Positions 1-7,233 of a DNA stretch of 33,812 nucleotides are shown here, in pieces. The notes beneath the pieces were generated by a model. It worked only from the letters and a program-made list of their open reading frames with translations. It was not told where the DNA came from and searched no databases. Source of the DNA: Rickettsiales bacterium (GTDB lineage Bacteria; Pseudomonadota; Alphaproteobacteria; Rickettsiales; UBA1997); NCBI GenBank assembly GCA_017999675.1, contig JAGNLL010000013.1:1-33812 (forward strand). The letters are read 5' to 3'. The number at the start of each line of letters is the position of its first letter. The stretch's first letter is position 1. The position numbers and the translations under genes are program-made.

Positions 1-1277
1 CGCAAAATGTAAGAAACGATGCGACCAACTTTTGAAAAACCCACCACAATTACGTGCTTAGAAATATCGCCAACTTCGCGTTTGGTTTGGCTGTCTTGCA
101 AAACTTCTTTGGTGTAGAGGTGGGCTTTGATTTTTCGGCCAAAAGCTGCAAGTAAAGGGGTGAGGGCCATTGTTAGGGTGACGACAGTCATCAAAAATTG
201 CGACACGTCCACTTCCATAAATTTTTGTTGCACCGCCATTAAAAACACTACAAAGGCAAATTCGCCGCCTTGCGACAAAAGTAAGCCGGTGTGAATTGAT
301 GGCGCCAAAGGAAAGCGAAAAATTTTGCACAGAGCCACGATTATTCCGGTTTTAACGGCAATAAGCGCGAGTGAAACCATCACAATGTAAGGCAAGCTTT
401 CAAGCAACAAATCGAAGTCGAAAGACATGCCAATGGTCATGAAAAATAATCCCAAAAGCAGCGATTTCAGCGAGAGAATTTCTTCTTCAACGCGATATTT
501 ATATTCAGTTTCTGCAACCATCAAGCCAGCGATGAAAGCACCAAGGGCAAAGGATAAGCCCATGTGACTGCTTAAAAAAGATGCACCCAAAATAATCATC
601 AAAGTGAAACTTAAAAACAGCACGTCACTTTTTGCTTCAGCGATCAAACGATAAATTGGACGCAACAATAAACGACCAACCACAACAATAATTGCCATGG
701 CAATAACCGCGTCTAGCAAGGCTCCGCCTAGGGCGTGAAAAACATTTAAATCTTGTTGTTTTGAAAGCAAAGGAAGCAAAACCAAAATTGGAATTACCGC
801 CAAATCTTGCATTAAAAGAATCGAAAAAGACAGGCGACCAACGCGGGTTGATTCTTCAGAATGTTCGGCAATTACCTGCATTACAATGGCGGTTGAAGAC
901 AGCGACAGAGCGGTTCCAATAATTATTGAGGTTTCAAGAGAAAGCCCAAAAAAATGCACGCTAATTGCAGCGATTGCGGCAGATGTAAAAATTACCTGCA
1001 AACTGCCAAAGCCCAAAACATATTTTTTCATCGCGATTAATCGCCCCAAAGTAAGTTCGAGACCGATGGCAAAAAGCAAAAAAACAATACCAAGTTCGGC
1101 AATTGATTTTGTGGTTTCGGTGCTGGTTAAAACACCAAATCCAAAAGGGCCAATTGCGGCGCCCGACACCAAATATCCAAGGGCAGGGCTTAGGCCAAGT
1201 TGCTTAAAAACAATTACAATTAAAACGGAAGCGAAGAGCAAAATTAAAATGTCGCGCAGGTAGGAGATGTCGTGCAT
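1..1277 (-). CDS. kefB: KefB/KefC-type monovalent cation:proton antiporter (CPA2), 5' part only
   Basis: The frame is open from ATG at 1277 to the left edge, about 425 codons with no stop, so the C-terminus lies outside the window. The N-terminal part is a hydrophobic exchanger domain with typical CPA2 motifs: LGLSPALGYLVSGAAIGPFG near residue 20, ELGIVFLLFAIGLEL, ALSLSSTAIVMQ and LLMQDLAVIPIL. At the left edge (about residue 407 on) KHVIVVGFSKVGRIV begins an RCK/TrkA-N Rossmann nucleotide-binding domain, as in KefB/KefC/YbaL. Family members exchange K+ or Na+ for H+ across the inner membrane, gated by the cytosolic RCK domain. The glycine motif reads GFSKVG rather than the usual GFGRVG. The gene is divergent from dcd, with 160 bp between starts. 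The assignment is at family level; the ion and ligand cannot be told. Confidence 0.9.
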   Translation of the reverse strand, partial: MHDISYLRDILILLFASVLIVIVFKQLGLSPALGYLVSGAAIGPFGFGVLTSTETTKSIAELGIVFLLFAIGLELTLGRLIAMKKYVLGFGSLQVIFTSAAIAAISVHFFGLSLETSIIIGTALSLSSTAIVMQVIAEHSEESTRVGRLSFSILLMQDLAVIPILVLLPLLSKQQDLNVFHALGGALLDAVIAMAIIVVVGRLLLRPIYRLIAEAKSDVLFLSFTLMIILGASFLSSHMGLSFALGAFIAGLMVAETEYKYRVEEEILSLKSLLLGLFFMTIGMSFDFDLLLESLPYIVMVSLALIAVKTGIIVALCKIFRFPLAPSIHTGLLLSQGGEFAFVVFLMAVQQKFMEVDVSQFLMTVVTLTMALTPLLAAFGRKIKAHLYTKEVLQDSQTKREVGDISKHVIVVGFSKVGRIVSYIL

Positions 1278-1437
1278 TTTGTTTAAATTTTTAAGGGTGA
1301 AATTTGCTGGGGGATTTGGTTTTTTTCTAAGAAAATAACCTTTTTGCATTTGCGAATTGAGATTGTTTTTTTATAAAAACCGCTCCCCTTACAGGCAAGA
1401 AACTTCTAGTCAAAATCACAATTTTAATTGAAAAAAA

Positions 1438-2007
1438 ATGTCCATTCTTTCTGACAAATCGATTGCCGCGCTTGCGAAAAATCAAAAAATGATCGAGCCG
1501 TTTGCCGAGCAACAAGTTCGTGTTGATGCCAAAGGTGAGAAAATAATTTCTTACGGCAATTCTTCTTACGGCTACGATGCACGTGTTTCTAACGAGTTTA
1601 AAATTTTCACTAACATTGATTCAGCGGTGGTTGATCCAAAAAACTTTTGCGAAACTAGTTTTGTAAATCGCACAACTGACGTTTGTATTATTCCGCCAAA
1701 CAGCTTTGCTCTAGCCCGCACGGTTGAATATTTTAAAATCCCTAAAGATGTTTTGGTAGTTTGCGTGGGCAAATCAACTTACGCACGTTGCGGCATTATT
1801 GTGAACGTCACACCGCTTGAGCCAGGTTGGGAAGGCCACGTCACGTTAGAGTTTTCTAACACCACGCCGCTTCCCGCCAAAATTTATGCCTTTGAAGGCG
1901 CTTGCCAATTTTTGTTTTTTAAAGGTGACCAGCCGTGCGAAATTTCTTACGACATGCGCTCTGGCAAGTACATGGGCCAAACAGGAGTCACTTTACCAAA
2001 AGTATGA
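1438..2007 (+). CDS. dcd: dCTP deaminase
   Basis: The 189-residue protein has the normal length for bacterial Dcd, which deaminates dCTP to dUTP as the main source of dUMP for thymidylate synthesis in the cytosol. Visible family signatures are SSYGYD (residues 42-47), VDPKNF, the block [34 protein letters not shown] containing the catalytic glutamate of LEF, and the C-terminal GQTGVTLPK tail that closes over the nucleotide. The ATG follows a run of eight A and has no Shine-Dalgarno. The stop overlaps the next start in ATGA (2004-2007), so the two genes are probably translationally coupled. Confidence 0.96.
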   Translation: MSILSDKSIAALAKNQKMIEPFAEQQVRVDAKGEKIISYGNSSYGYDARVSNEFKIFTNIDSAVVDPKNFCETSFVNRTTDVCIIPPNSFALARTVEYFKIPKDVLVVCVGKSTYARCGIIVNVTPLEPGWEGHVTLEFSNTTPLPAKIYAFEGACQFLFFKGDQPCEISYDMRSGKYMGQTGVTLPKV

Positions 2008-2723
2008 TTAAGATTTTTCTTACAGCTTTTTTTCTACTTACTTCAGTTGCAGCTTTTGCAGTTGAAGAACCCACTCACCCAGCTTTTAAGCACGTTAAAG
2101 GCTACCCAGTAAATCGTTTTTCTAAAGAAGCCCCTTCGGTTTTTGATTCTAAAACTCCAACACCTTCGCGCTTTTTTGCGGCAGATCTTTCAATGCCCGA
2201 AACCTTTGCCACCACTAATAATTTGGCCAAAAAAACCGGCGCTTTTTACCGCGCTTTTGGCGAAATTATTTTTATTCAAGGCACGCTAACAGATTCTTTC
2301 AACGTGCCAATTGACGGCGCGGTAATTGAAATTTGGCAAAAAAACTCCGCCGGAAAATACCACACTTTGCTTGAGCCCGACAGCGAATTTGTCGATAAAT
2401 ATTTTAGCATGTCGGGTCGCACCGTCACCGACAATTTGGGCAATTACCACTTCATTACAATCATGCCCGGATCTGTACCGGGCCGCGCTCCGCACATTAA
2501 CATGAATGTTTACCACCCAAAATTTGGCAAGCTTGAAACCGAAATGTATTTTGAAAAACACCCCTACAACGAAGGCGACTACCAATATTTGTCTTACTCT
2601 GAAGGCGAGCGCAAAGCCTTGACCGCACTGGTTCGCCACTCTGACATTATGAACACAAAATCAATCAAACTTTGCACTTTTGATTTAGTGATGCGCGGCA
2701 TTCACCAATACAAACATTTTTAA
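2004..2723 (+). CDS. Secreted intradiol ring-cleavage dioxygenase-like protein, probably catalytically altered
   Basis: The start chosen is the ATG overlapping the dcd stop. It gives 239 residues beginning with a clean Sec signal peptide (hydrophobic to about residue 19, AFA then VEE). An upstream in-frame start at 1935 lies inside dcd and is rejected. The core matches the protocatechuate 3,4-dioxygenase beta-sandwich: [15 protein letters not shown] (105-119), [15 protein letters not shown] and [10 protein letters not shown] (161-170). Against the four Fe(III) ligands of PcaH (Tyr408, Tyr447, His460, His462), Y119 and H164 are present, but the second Tyr is V158 (GSVPG where PcaH has GPYPW) and the second His is N166. 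Ordinary non-haem iron catalysis therefore looks unlikely. It could be an extracytoplasmic binding or structural protein. The fold is confident; the function is unknown. Confidence 0.8.
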   Translation: MIKIFLTAFFLLTSVAAFAVEEPTHPAFKHVKGYPVNRFSKEAPSVFDSKTPTPSRFFAADLSMPETFATTNNLAKKTGAFYRAFGEIIFIQGTLTDSFNVPIDGAVIEIWQKNSAGKYHTLLEPDSEFVDKYFSMSGRTVTDNLGNYHFITIMPGSVPGRAPHINMNVYHPKFGKLETEMYFEKHPYNEGDYQYLSYSEGERKALTALVRHSDIMNTKSIKLCTFDLVMRGIHQYKHF

Positions 2724-2726
2724 ATT

Positions 2727-3149
2727 ATGAAATCGCAACGCCAGCTCCAAATCGGTGAAAACCTTAAGCGCGTAATGTGCGACATCTTCATGCGCGAAGA
2801 TATTTTAACTGTTCCGGGCAGCTACATTACAATCTTGCAAGCCGATGTCAGCCCAGACGCCAAGAACGCTTACATCTACATTGACATTTTTGGCAATGAG
2901 CCAATGCATCAAAAAATTATCGAAAAACTAAACGCAATGGCGCCGCATTTTCGTTATTTAATGGCGAAGAGAATTACGCTTAGAGTTGTGCCGGAAGTGA
3001 CTTTTGTGCTAGATAAAACGCAGGCTAAGGCGATGAGTTTGGAGGCGTTGATTGAAGAAGAAGGCAAGAAGATGCAGGGGATTGACGTGGTGAACAAAAA
3101 ATCAAAACCGAGTTCGAAATCGAAACCGAGTCTAAAAAAGAAAAAATAA
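2727..3149 (+). CDS. rbfA: Ribosome-binding factor A
   Basis: A 140-residue RbfA-family protein that binds the 30S subunit and assists late 16S rRNA 5'-end maturation. The N-terminus RQLQIGENLKRVMCDIF matches the first helix of the family. The KH-like core follows with VTILQADVSPDAKNAYIYI-type strands and PEVTFVLDKT near residues 90-99. The C-terminus is a Lys/Ser-rich tail (KPSSKSKPSLKKKK), which is common in this family. It starts 3 bp after the dioxygenase-like gene and has no Shine-Dalgarno. It is not next to infB or truB here, its usual partners. A very long hairpin follows it. Confidence 0.92.
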   Translation: MKSQRQLQIGENLKRVMCDIFMREDILTVPGSYITILQADVSPDAKNAYIYIDIFGNEPMHQKIIEKLNAMAPHFRYLMAKRITLRVVPEVTFVLDKTQAKAMSLEALIEEEGKKMQGIDVVNKKSKPSSKSKPSLKKKK

Positions 3150-3165
3150 TTAAAAGTCATCCACC

Positions 3166-3274
3166 AAAAAAAACCGTCGGTTGAGCGGAGTCGAAACCAT
3201 CGGAAGGTTCCTGCTTCGCGATTGAAGCAGGAACCTTCCGATGGTTTCGACTCCGCTCAACCGACGGTTTTTTT
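3166..3274. repeat. Family A: very long perfect inverted repeat, terminator-like
   Basis: Two perfectly complementary 44-nt arms (3174-3217 and 3224-3267) enclose a 6-nt loop. They are flanked by A8 and T7, which extend the pairing to about 51 bp. The T-run after the stem would allow it to stop transcription on either strand, between rbfA and dxr. Part of the arm (ccgtcggt and tttcgactccgc) recurs in the short hairpin after the autotransporter at 10521-10562, so it belongs to a dispersed family. The stem is far longer than a usual intrinsic terminator. Confidence 0.85.
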
Positions 3275-3310
3275 GAGATTTGTGTGAGTGTAAAATTTAC
3301 TAACTAAAAA

Positions 3311-4441
3311 ATGAAAAAAATCTCAATTTTCGGCAGCACTGGCTCAATTGGCAAAAACACCATTTCGGTGATCAAAAACGCCCCGCAAAATTTTGAAATT
3401 TTTGCGCTTGTCGCCCGCAACGACGTTGAAACTTTGATTACTCAGGCTTTGGAATTTGCACCCGCTTACGTGGTAATCGAAAACGAAAAACTTTTTTCTC
3501 ACCTAAAAGAATCTCTAAAAAACCTACCAAAAACCCAAATTCTTTGCGGCCAAAAAGCGATTTTGGAAGTGGCAAAAATTAAGTGTGATTTGTTTGTTTC
3601 AGCAATTGTTGGCGCTGCCGGAATGTTACCAACGCTTGCCGCAATTGAAGCCGGATCAGACATTGCACTGGCCAACAAAGAATCTCTCGTTTGCGCCGGA
3701 GTTTTTTTAAACGCCGCGGCAAAAAAAAGTGGCGCAAAAATCATTCCGGTTGACTCCGAGCACAATGCGATTTTTCAAATTTTTGAAAATGAAAATTTAG
3801 ACCAAATTGAATCTGTCACCCTCACCGCGTCAGGTGGGCCGTTCTTTGCCAGCGATTTAGATTTTTCAAAAATCACTGTTGAGCAAGCACTAAAACATCC
3901 CAACTGGTCAATGGGTGCAAAAATTTCAATCGACTCTGCAACCATGATGAATAAGGGTTTAGAGATGATTGAGGCCTTTCATCTTTTTCCACTACGCAAA
4001 GATCAAATCAAAATTTTGGTGCACCCGCAATCAATTATTCACGGAATGGTTGACTACCGCGACGGCTCGGTTCTTGCAATGCTAAGCCGCCCCGACATGC
4101 AGGTGCCGCTTTCTTACGCTTTGGCTTTTCCGCAAAGAATGGCAATTAAACACGAAAAACTCGATCTCGCTAAAATTCAAAATCTCAGTTTCTTCGAACC
4201 CGACGACAAAAAATTTCCGGCAATTAAATTGTGCCGCGAAGTTTTAGAAATTGACGGCTCAGCGCCCGCCGTGCTAAACGCCGCCAATGAAGTTGCAGTT
4301 GAAAGATTTTTAAAAGGTGAAATTGCTTTTGACCAAATCACCAAAATTGTGGCGAATGTTTTGGAAAAAATTTCGCACAAAACTCCAACTTCAGTTGAAG
4401 AGGTGTTGGAGTTTGATTTGAAGGCGAGAGCTTTAGCCTAG
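3311..4441 (+). CDS. dxr: 1-deoxy-D-xylulose 5-phosphate reductoisomerase
   Basis: This 376-residue enzyme catalyses the NADPH-dependent first committed step of the MEP isoprenoid pathway (DXP to MEP) in the cytosol. The sequence shows the nucleotide-binding start ISIFGSTGSIGKNT (4-17), ALANKESLVCAG, PVDSEHNAIFQ with the metal ligands Asp and Glu, ASGGPFF, and the flap HPNWSMGAKISIDSATMMNKG followed by LEMIEA. The start ATG follows AACTAAAAA. In many proteobacteria dxr directly precedes rseP; here rseP lies about 6.9 kb further on. The stop shares CTAG with the opposing prepilin gene (4438-4441). Confidence 0.97.
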   Translation: MKKISIFGSTGSIGKNTISVIKNAPQNFEIFALVARNDVETLITQALEFAPAYVVIENEKLFSHLKESLKNLPKTQILCGQKAILEVAKIKCDLFVSAIVGAAGMLPTLAAIEAGSDIALANKESLVCAGVFLNAAAKKSGAKIIPVDSEHNAIFQIFENENLDQIESVTLTASGGPFFASDLDFSKITVEQALKHPNWSMGAKISIDSATMMNKGLEMIEAFHLFPLRKDQIKILVHPQSIIHGMVDYRDGSVLAMLSRPDMQVPLSYALAFPQRMAIKHEKLDLAKIQNLSFFEPDDKKFPAIKLCREVLEIDGSAPAVLNAANEVAVERFLKGEIAFDQITKIVANVLEKISHKTPTSVEEVLEFDLKARALA

Positions 4442-5844
4442 TTTGCAGTCATTATTACATGAAGTCTCTTGACGGTTCCGCTGCAAGGGTCGTCAAAAGC
4501 CCCATTTGTTGCGCCAATGGTGCAGGTTGATTGACCAATACAGGCAGCTGCTACAACTGCAGCACTTGTTGCGGCGTGACAACCACCTTGAACACAAGAG
4601 TTTGGAGTGCCGTAGCTAGCAAAATTTACCGACTGCCAAACCTTTCCAGCGGGTGCTGTCATTACTAAAGATCCATTTTCATTCACTGAACTACAAGGTG
4701 AAGTGTAGGGTACTGAAAGCGTGCAAGCCCCACCAGAGTAGGTGTAGCCGCTGTTGCAACGGTTGGCACAAGTTGTGCCGCCAGTTAAGCTAAAGCTGCC
4801 ACCAGAGCAGGAGTAGGTCACAGTTGCCGTGTTGTCAAAGTTAGTGCCGTTGCAATTAAGTGAGCCAGTGCCGGGATTTACATTTTGTGTGTTAATGCCA
4901 ATCGTTGAGCCAGTGCTACACACCGCAAGTGCAGTGTCGCAACCGCTTTCTGTCACGGTGTAGCCAATGCAAGACCCTGCTGGTGCTGAGGCGCGATTAA
5001 CTTTTAGCGACCATTTTTTTGCGTAGTAATCTTCAACCGACCGTCTTTCTTCGTTGTCTAGTGCGCGCGTAAAAATTGCTAATTCACCAATTTCGCCGTT
5101 GTAGCTTTTGCCAATTTCTAATGCGCCGGTAAGGCCCGACAATTGAGCGGTGTCGTTACTTTGCGCTGCAAGCACGCCGTTAACGTAAATTCTTTTTCCC
5201 AAACTAGAGCTTTGCACAAAAGTAAACATTCTACCTTTGCCGCCAGAGCCAGAATAATCGCCAACTAGGGCTGGGTTTGAATATTGGTTGCTGCCTTGAT
5301 TGTGCACCACGGTTGAGTTGTTGCTGTAGCCTAGTTGAAGTTTGTCGTTTGGATTAGTGCTGTTTGCGCCCAAAAAATAATTGCTGCCACTAGAGGCTAA
5401 AGTTTTTTCTAGCACAAAAATTGTGTAGTCAGTGTTGTTTAAAAAGCTGGCGTCAGCGATTTGCAAGTGGTCCAAAGCGCTGCCCGAAAATTTTACGGCA
5501 TGAATGTAATTAATGCTGTTAGAGTAGGTTGCGCCAGTGCCAACAGCGGTGACGGTGGTTTTTTGCGCTGTGGGGTTTAGGTCGTTCCAGCTAGCAATTG
5601 TAGCACCGGTTTCGTTTTGTGGGTTGGCAAAACTACCTTCCGAGCTGCTTTCAAGCCACAAGGCCGAATCTTTAATGCCGCTAATTGGCGAAGATTGAGT
5701 TAAGGCGCGCGCCGAAGTAATGCGAAATTTTGCCACCATTTTGTTGGCAACAAAAATGCCGGCCACGAAAATTCCAACAATTAAAATTACGACCGAAACT
5801 TCGATTAAAGAAAAAGCTTTAATCGTGCTTGAAGATTTTTTCAT
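4438..5844 (-). CDS. Type IV pilin-like protein with LamG-like and SUEL-type lectin domains
   Basis: The 468-residue protein begins with a class III prepilin signal: basic KKSSSTIK, then A10|F11-S-L-I-E15 and a hydrophobic helix to about residue 36. Glu is at +5; Ala replaces the usual Gly at -1. Residues about 50-282 form a concanavalin/LamG-like beta-sandwich (YTIFVLEK, GKRIYVNGVLAA, YNGEIGELAIFTRALDNEER). Residues about 290-380 are cysteine-rich. Residues about 384-466 resemble the SUEL/Gal_Lectin (rhamnose-binding lectin) domain: ENGSLVMTAPAGKVWQSVNF, ASYGTP, CIGQSTCTIGATNGAFDDPC and GTVKRLHV, with six Cys. It is inferred to be an exported, possibly pilus-tip, sugar-binding adhesin. The first ~285 residues are paralogous to the protein at 13826-15787. 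No other pilus genes are in view. Confidence 0.78.
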   Translation of the reverse strand: MKKSSSTIKAFSLIEVSVVILIVGIFVAGIFVANKMVAKFRITSARALTQSSPISGIKDSALWLESSSEGSFANPQNETGATIASWNDLNPTAQKTTVTAVGTGATYSNSINYIHAVKFSGSALDHLQIADASFLNNTDYTIFVLEKTLASSGSNYFLGANSTNPNDKLQLGYSNNSTVVHNQGSNQYSNPALVGDYSGSGGKGRMFTFVQSSSLGKRIYVNGVLAAQSNDTAQLSGLTGALEIGKSYNGEIGELAIFTRALDNEERRSVEDYYAKKWSLKVNRASAPAGSCIGYTVTESGCDTALAVCSTGSTIGINTQNVNPGTGSLNCNGTNFDNTATVTYSCSGGSFSLTGGTTCANRCNSGYTYSGGACTLSVPYTSPCSSVNENGSLVMTAPAGKVWQSVNFASYGTPNSCVQGGCHAATSAAVVAAACIGQSTCTIGATNGAFDDPCSGTVKRLHVIMTAN

Positions 5845-5955
5845 TTTTTAAAAAGGGGGAGTTTTTTAAGAATTTTTCGCAGTGAATAAAAACGACTACT
5901 AACGTTGTCAACTAGACGCCGCAGCTTTTGGAGAAAAGTTTCAAATCGTTTCTAA

Positions 5956-6942
5956 TTAATATTCTAAAACCACTCCGCGGTCTAGCAAAGCTTGGCTTAA
6001 ATAAGTGCCTGAGTCGGCGATTTTTTGCGGGTTTTTTTCTGACGCGTCACCAAAAAAAACGTCAGCAATGTAGCGGCCGTAAATGTCGGTTTTGTTGGTT
6101 TTTACGATTAAAAATGGCGCGGTTTTTAAAATTTCTTTTAGGGCTTCGGTGGCTTTTTTTCCTTCAAAAGTTTCGGCTTCGGGCGCGTTAATTTTTGCTA
6201 GGCGCAAAATTTCTTTGTGCAAAATTTTAAAGCCTAAATCGAGGGTGACGTGAATGGTGTCGCCGTCGACCACGCGGTTCAAGGTGGCTTTGTAGGTGTA
6301 GAGCTGGTCTGGCTTGGTGGTTGATTTTTTTAGAGAAAAGTCGACACCTTTTTTTGTCGATTCAACAATTTCGCCCGCCGCTTTTGCTGCCGTATTGGCC
6401 TCACAAAAAATGTTAAATCCGCAGTCAACAAAACCAGAAATTTCTGAAATTTTGTAAGCAAAAAGCTGACCGCGTTTTGGCAAAAGTTTAACTTTTTTTC
6501 TGCGGGGTTTTGTTGGTGTTTTTTTAGAATTAGCTTTTGTCACCTCTTGCTGCAACTGGTTTGCACCAAGGCTGTTGTTGATTGTAAGCTCTTCTAAATA
6601 TTGGCGTTTTTCGCTGTCTTTTACTGACGAAAGGCTGCGGTAGTGAGTCCAACTTAAACTTTTTTGAGCGCTGGGCAAAGTTGGGTAGGCTTTGTAAAAG
6701 GCGCGCATTTGGTAGAGAATTCTTTCTTTAATTGAGGTGTCTTGCGCCAGTTGGCTAAAAAGTTTTTTGCCGTAATTTTCTGCTGGGTTTTTGGCTAAAT
6801 GTTGGTGCAGCAATTTTCCTAACTGCCAGCTCATTTCGACTTTTTCGTGGTTGACGGTGGCGACAATTTTTTGTTCGGTTTGTTTAATTGTGGCTCTGAT
6901 TTCAAGGAGCAGTTTGTCGTAATTTTGCAGTGAAATTTGCAT
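5956..6942 (-). CDS. DUF1016_N-SNase fusion nuclease
   Basis: A 328-residue protein of two parts. Residues 1-135 resemble the N-terminal YhcG/DUF1016_N region (LLLEIRATIKQTEQKI, SWQLGKLLHQHL, YGKKLFSQLA, QMRAFYKAYP, LSWTHYRSLSSVKD). A basic linker with KPRRKKVK follows. Residues about 218-328 are a staphylococcal-nuclease-like domain, VVDGDTIHV then LRLAKINAPE then TDIYGRYIADVFF. Compared with S. aureus nuclease, both catalytic arginines (R247, R290) and the catalytic Glu (E255) are kept, as are D226/D228; the calcium ligand Asp40 is Asn252. No signal peptide is seen, so it is probably cytosolic. It could be a defence or restriction-like nuclease or a nucleic-acid repair enzyme; the sequence does not decide. 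Confidence 0.75.
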   Translation of the reverse strand: MQISLQNYDKLLLEIRATIKQTEQKIVATVNHEKVEMSWQLGKLLHQHLAKNPAENYGKKLFSQLAQDTSIKERILYQMRAFYKAYPTLPSAQKSLSWTHYRSLSSVKDSEKRQYLEELTINNSLGANQLQQEVTKANSKKTPTKPRRKKVKLLPKRGQLFAYKISEISGFVDCGFNIFCEANTAAKAAGEIVESTKKGVDFSLKKSTTKPDQLYTYKATLNRVVDGDTIHVTLDLGFKILHKEILRLAKINAPEAETFEGKKATEALKEILKTAPFLIVKTNKTDIYGRYIADVFFGDASEKNPQKIADSGTYLSQALLDRGVVLEY

Positions 6943-6984
6943 GTGGCTTGAAGGCTTTAGATTGTTGGGCTAAGGCGGCATTTT

Positions 6985-7016
6985 AAAAGATTTTGCACGC
7001 GCGTGCAAAATCTTTT
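6985..7016. promoter_or_regulatory. Perfect 32-bp palindrome in a divergent intergenic region
   Basis: Two 16-nt arms meet with no spacer at 7000/7001 around gcacgc/gcgtgc and end in aaaagat/atctttt. The site lies between the starts of the nuclease (6942) and the autotransporter (7234), so it could be a dimeric repressor operator or a hairpin. The T-rich right end (tcttttttaa) also makes it terminator-like for plus-strand transcription. No known operator was recognised. Confidence 0.5.
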
Positions 7017-7233
7017 TTAACAACGCAAATTTCTACTTTAAATTTCTCTTAGTCTCAAAAAGAAACAAACTTGACTAATTAGCCTTGGGCTCTAGAAAGC
7101 CGCGCCCTTTTGTTGGGTTTTGTCGCAGATGTTTCGATGACCAATCTTTTAAGGCCATTCTTTTTTGTCGGATTTTTTAAGAATCCCTCAATCTTTACCG
7201 CACGCTAATTTTTTAAAAAAAATTTCTAAAAAA

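Noticed and set aside
886-1263. Plus-strand 125-codon ORF
   Set aside because: It lies antisense to the KefB-type gene, whose conserved motifs cover the same DNA.
1344-1377. Possible dcd promoter TTGCAT ... TATAAA
   Set aside because: The spacing is 22 nt, outside the useful range.
7165-7233. TTG start adding 23 residues to the autotransporter
   Set aside because: The extension precedes a complete signal peptide starting with ATG at 7234, which also has the A-rich start context of this genome.
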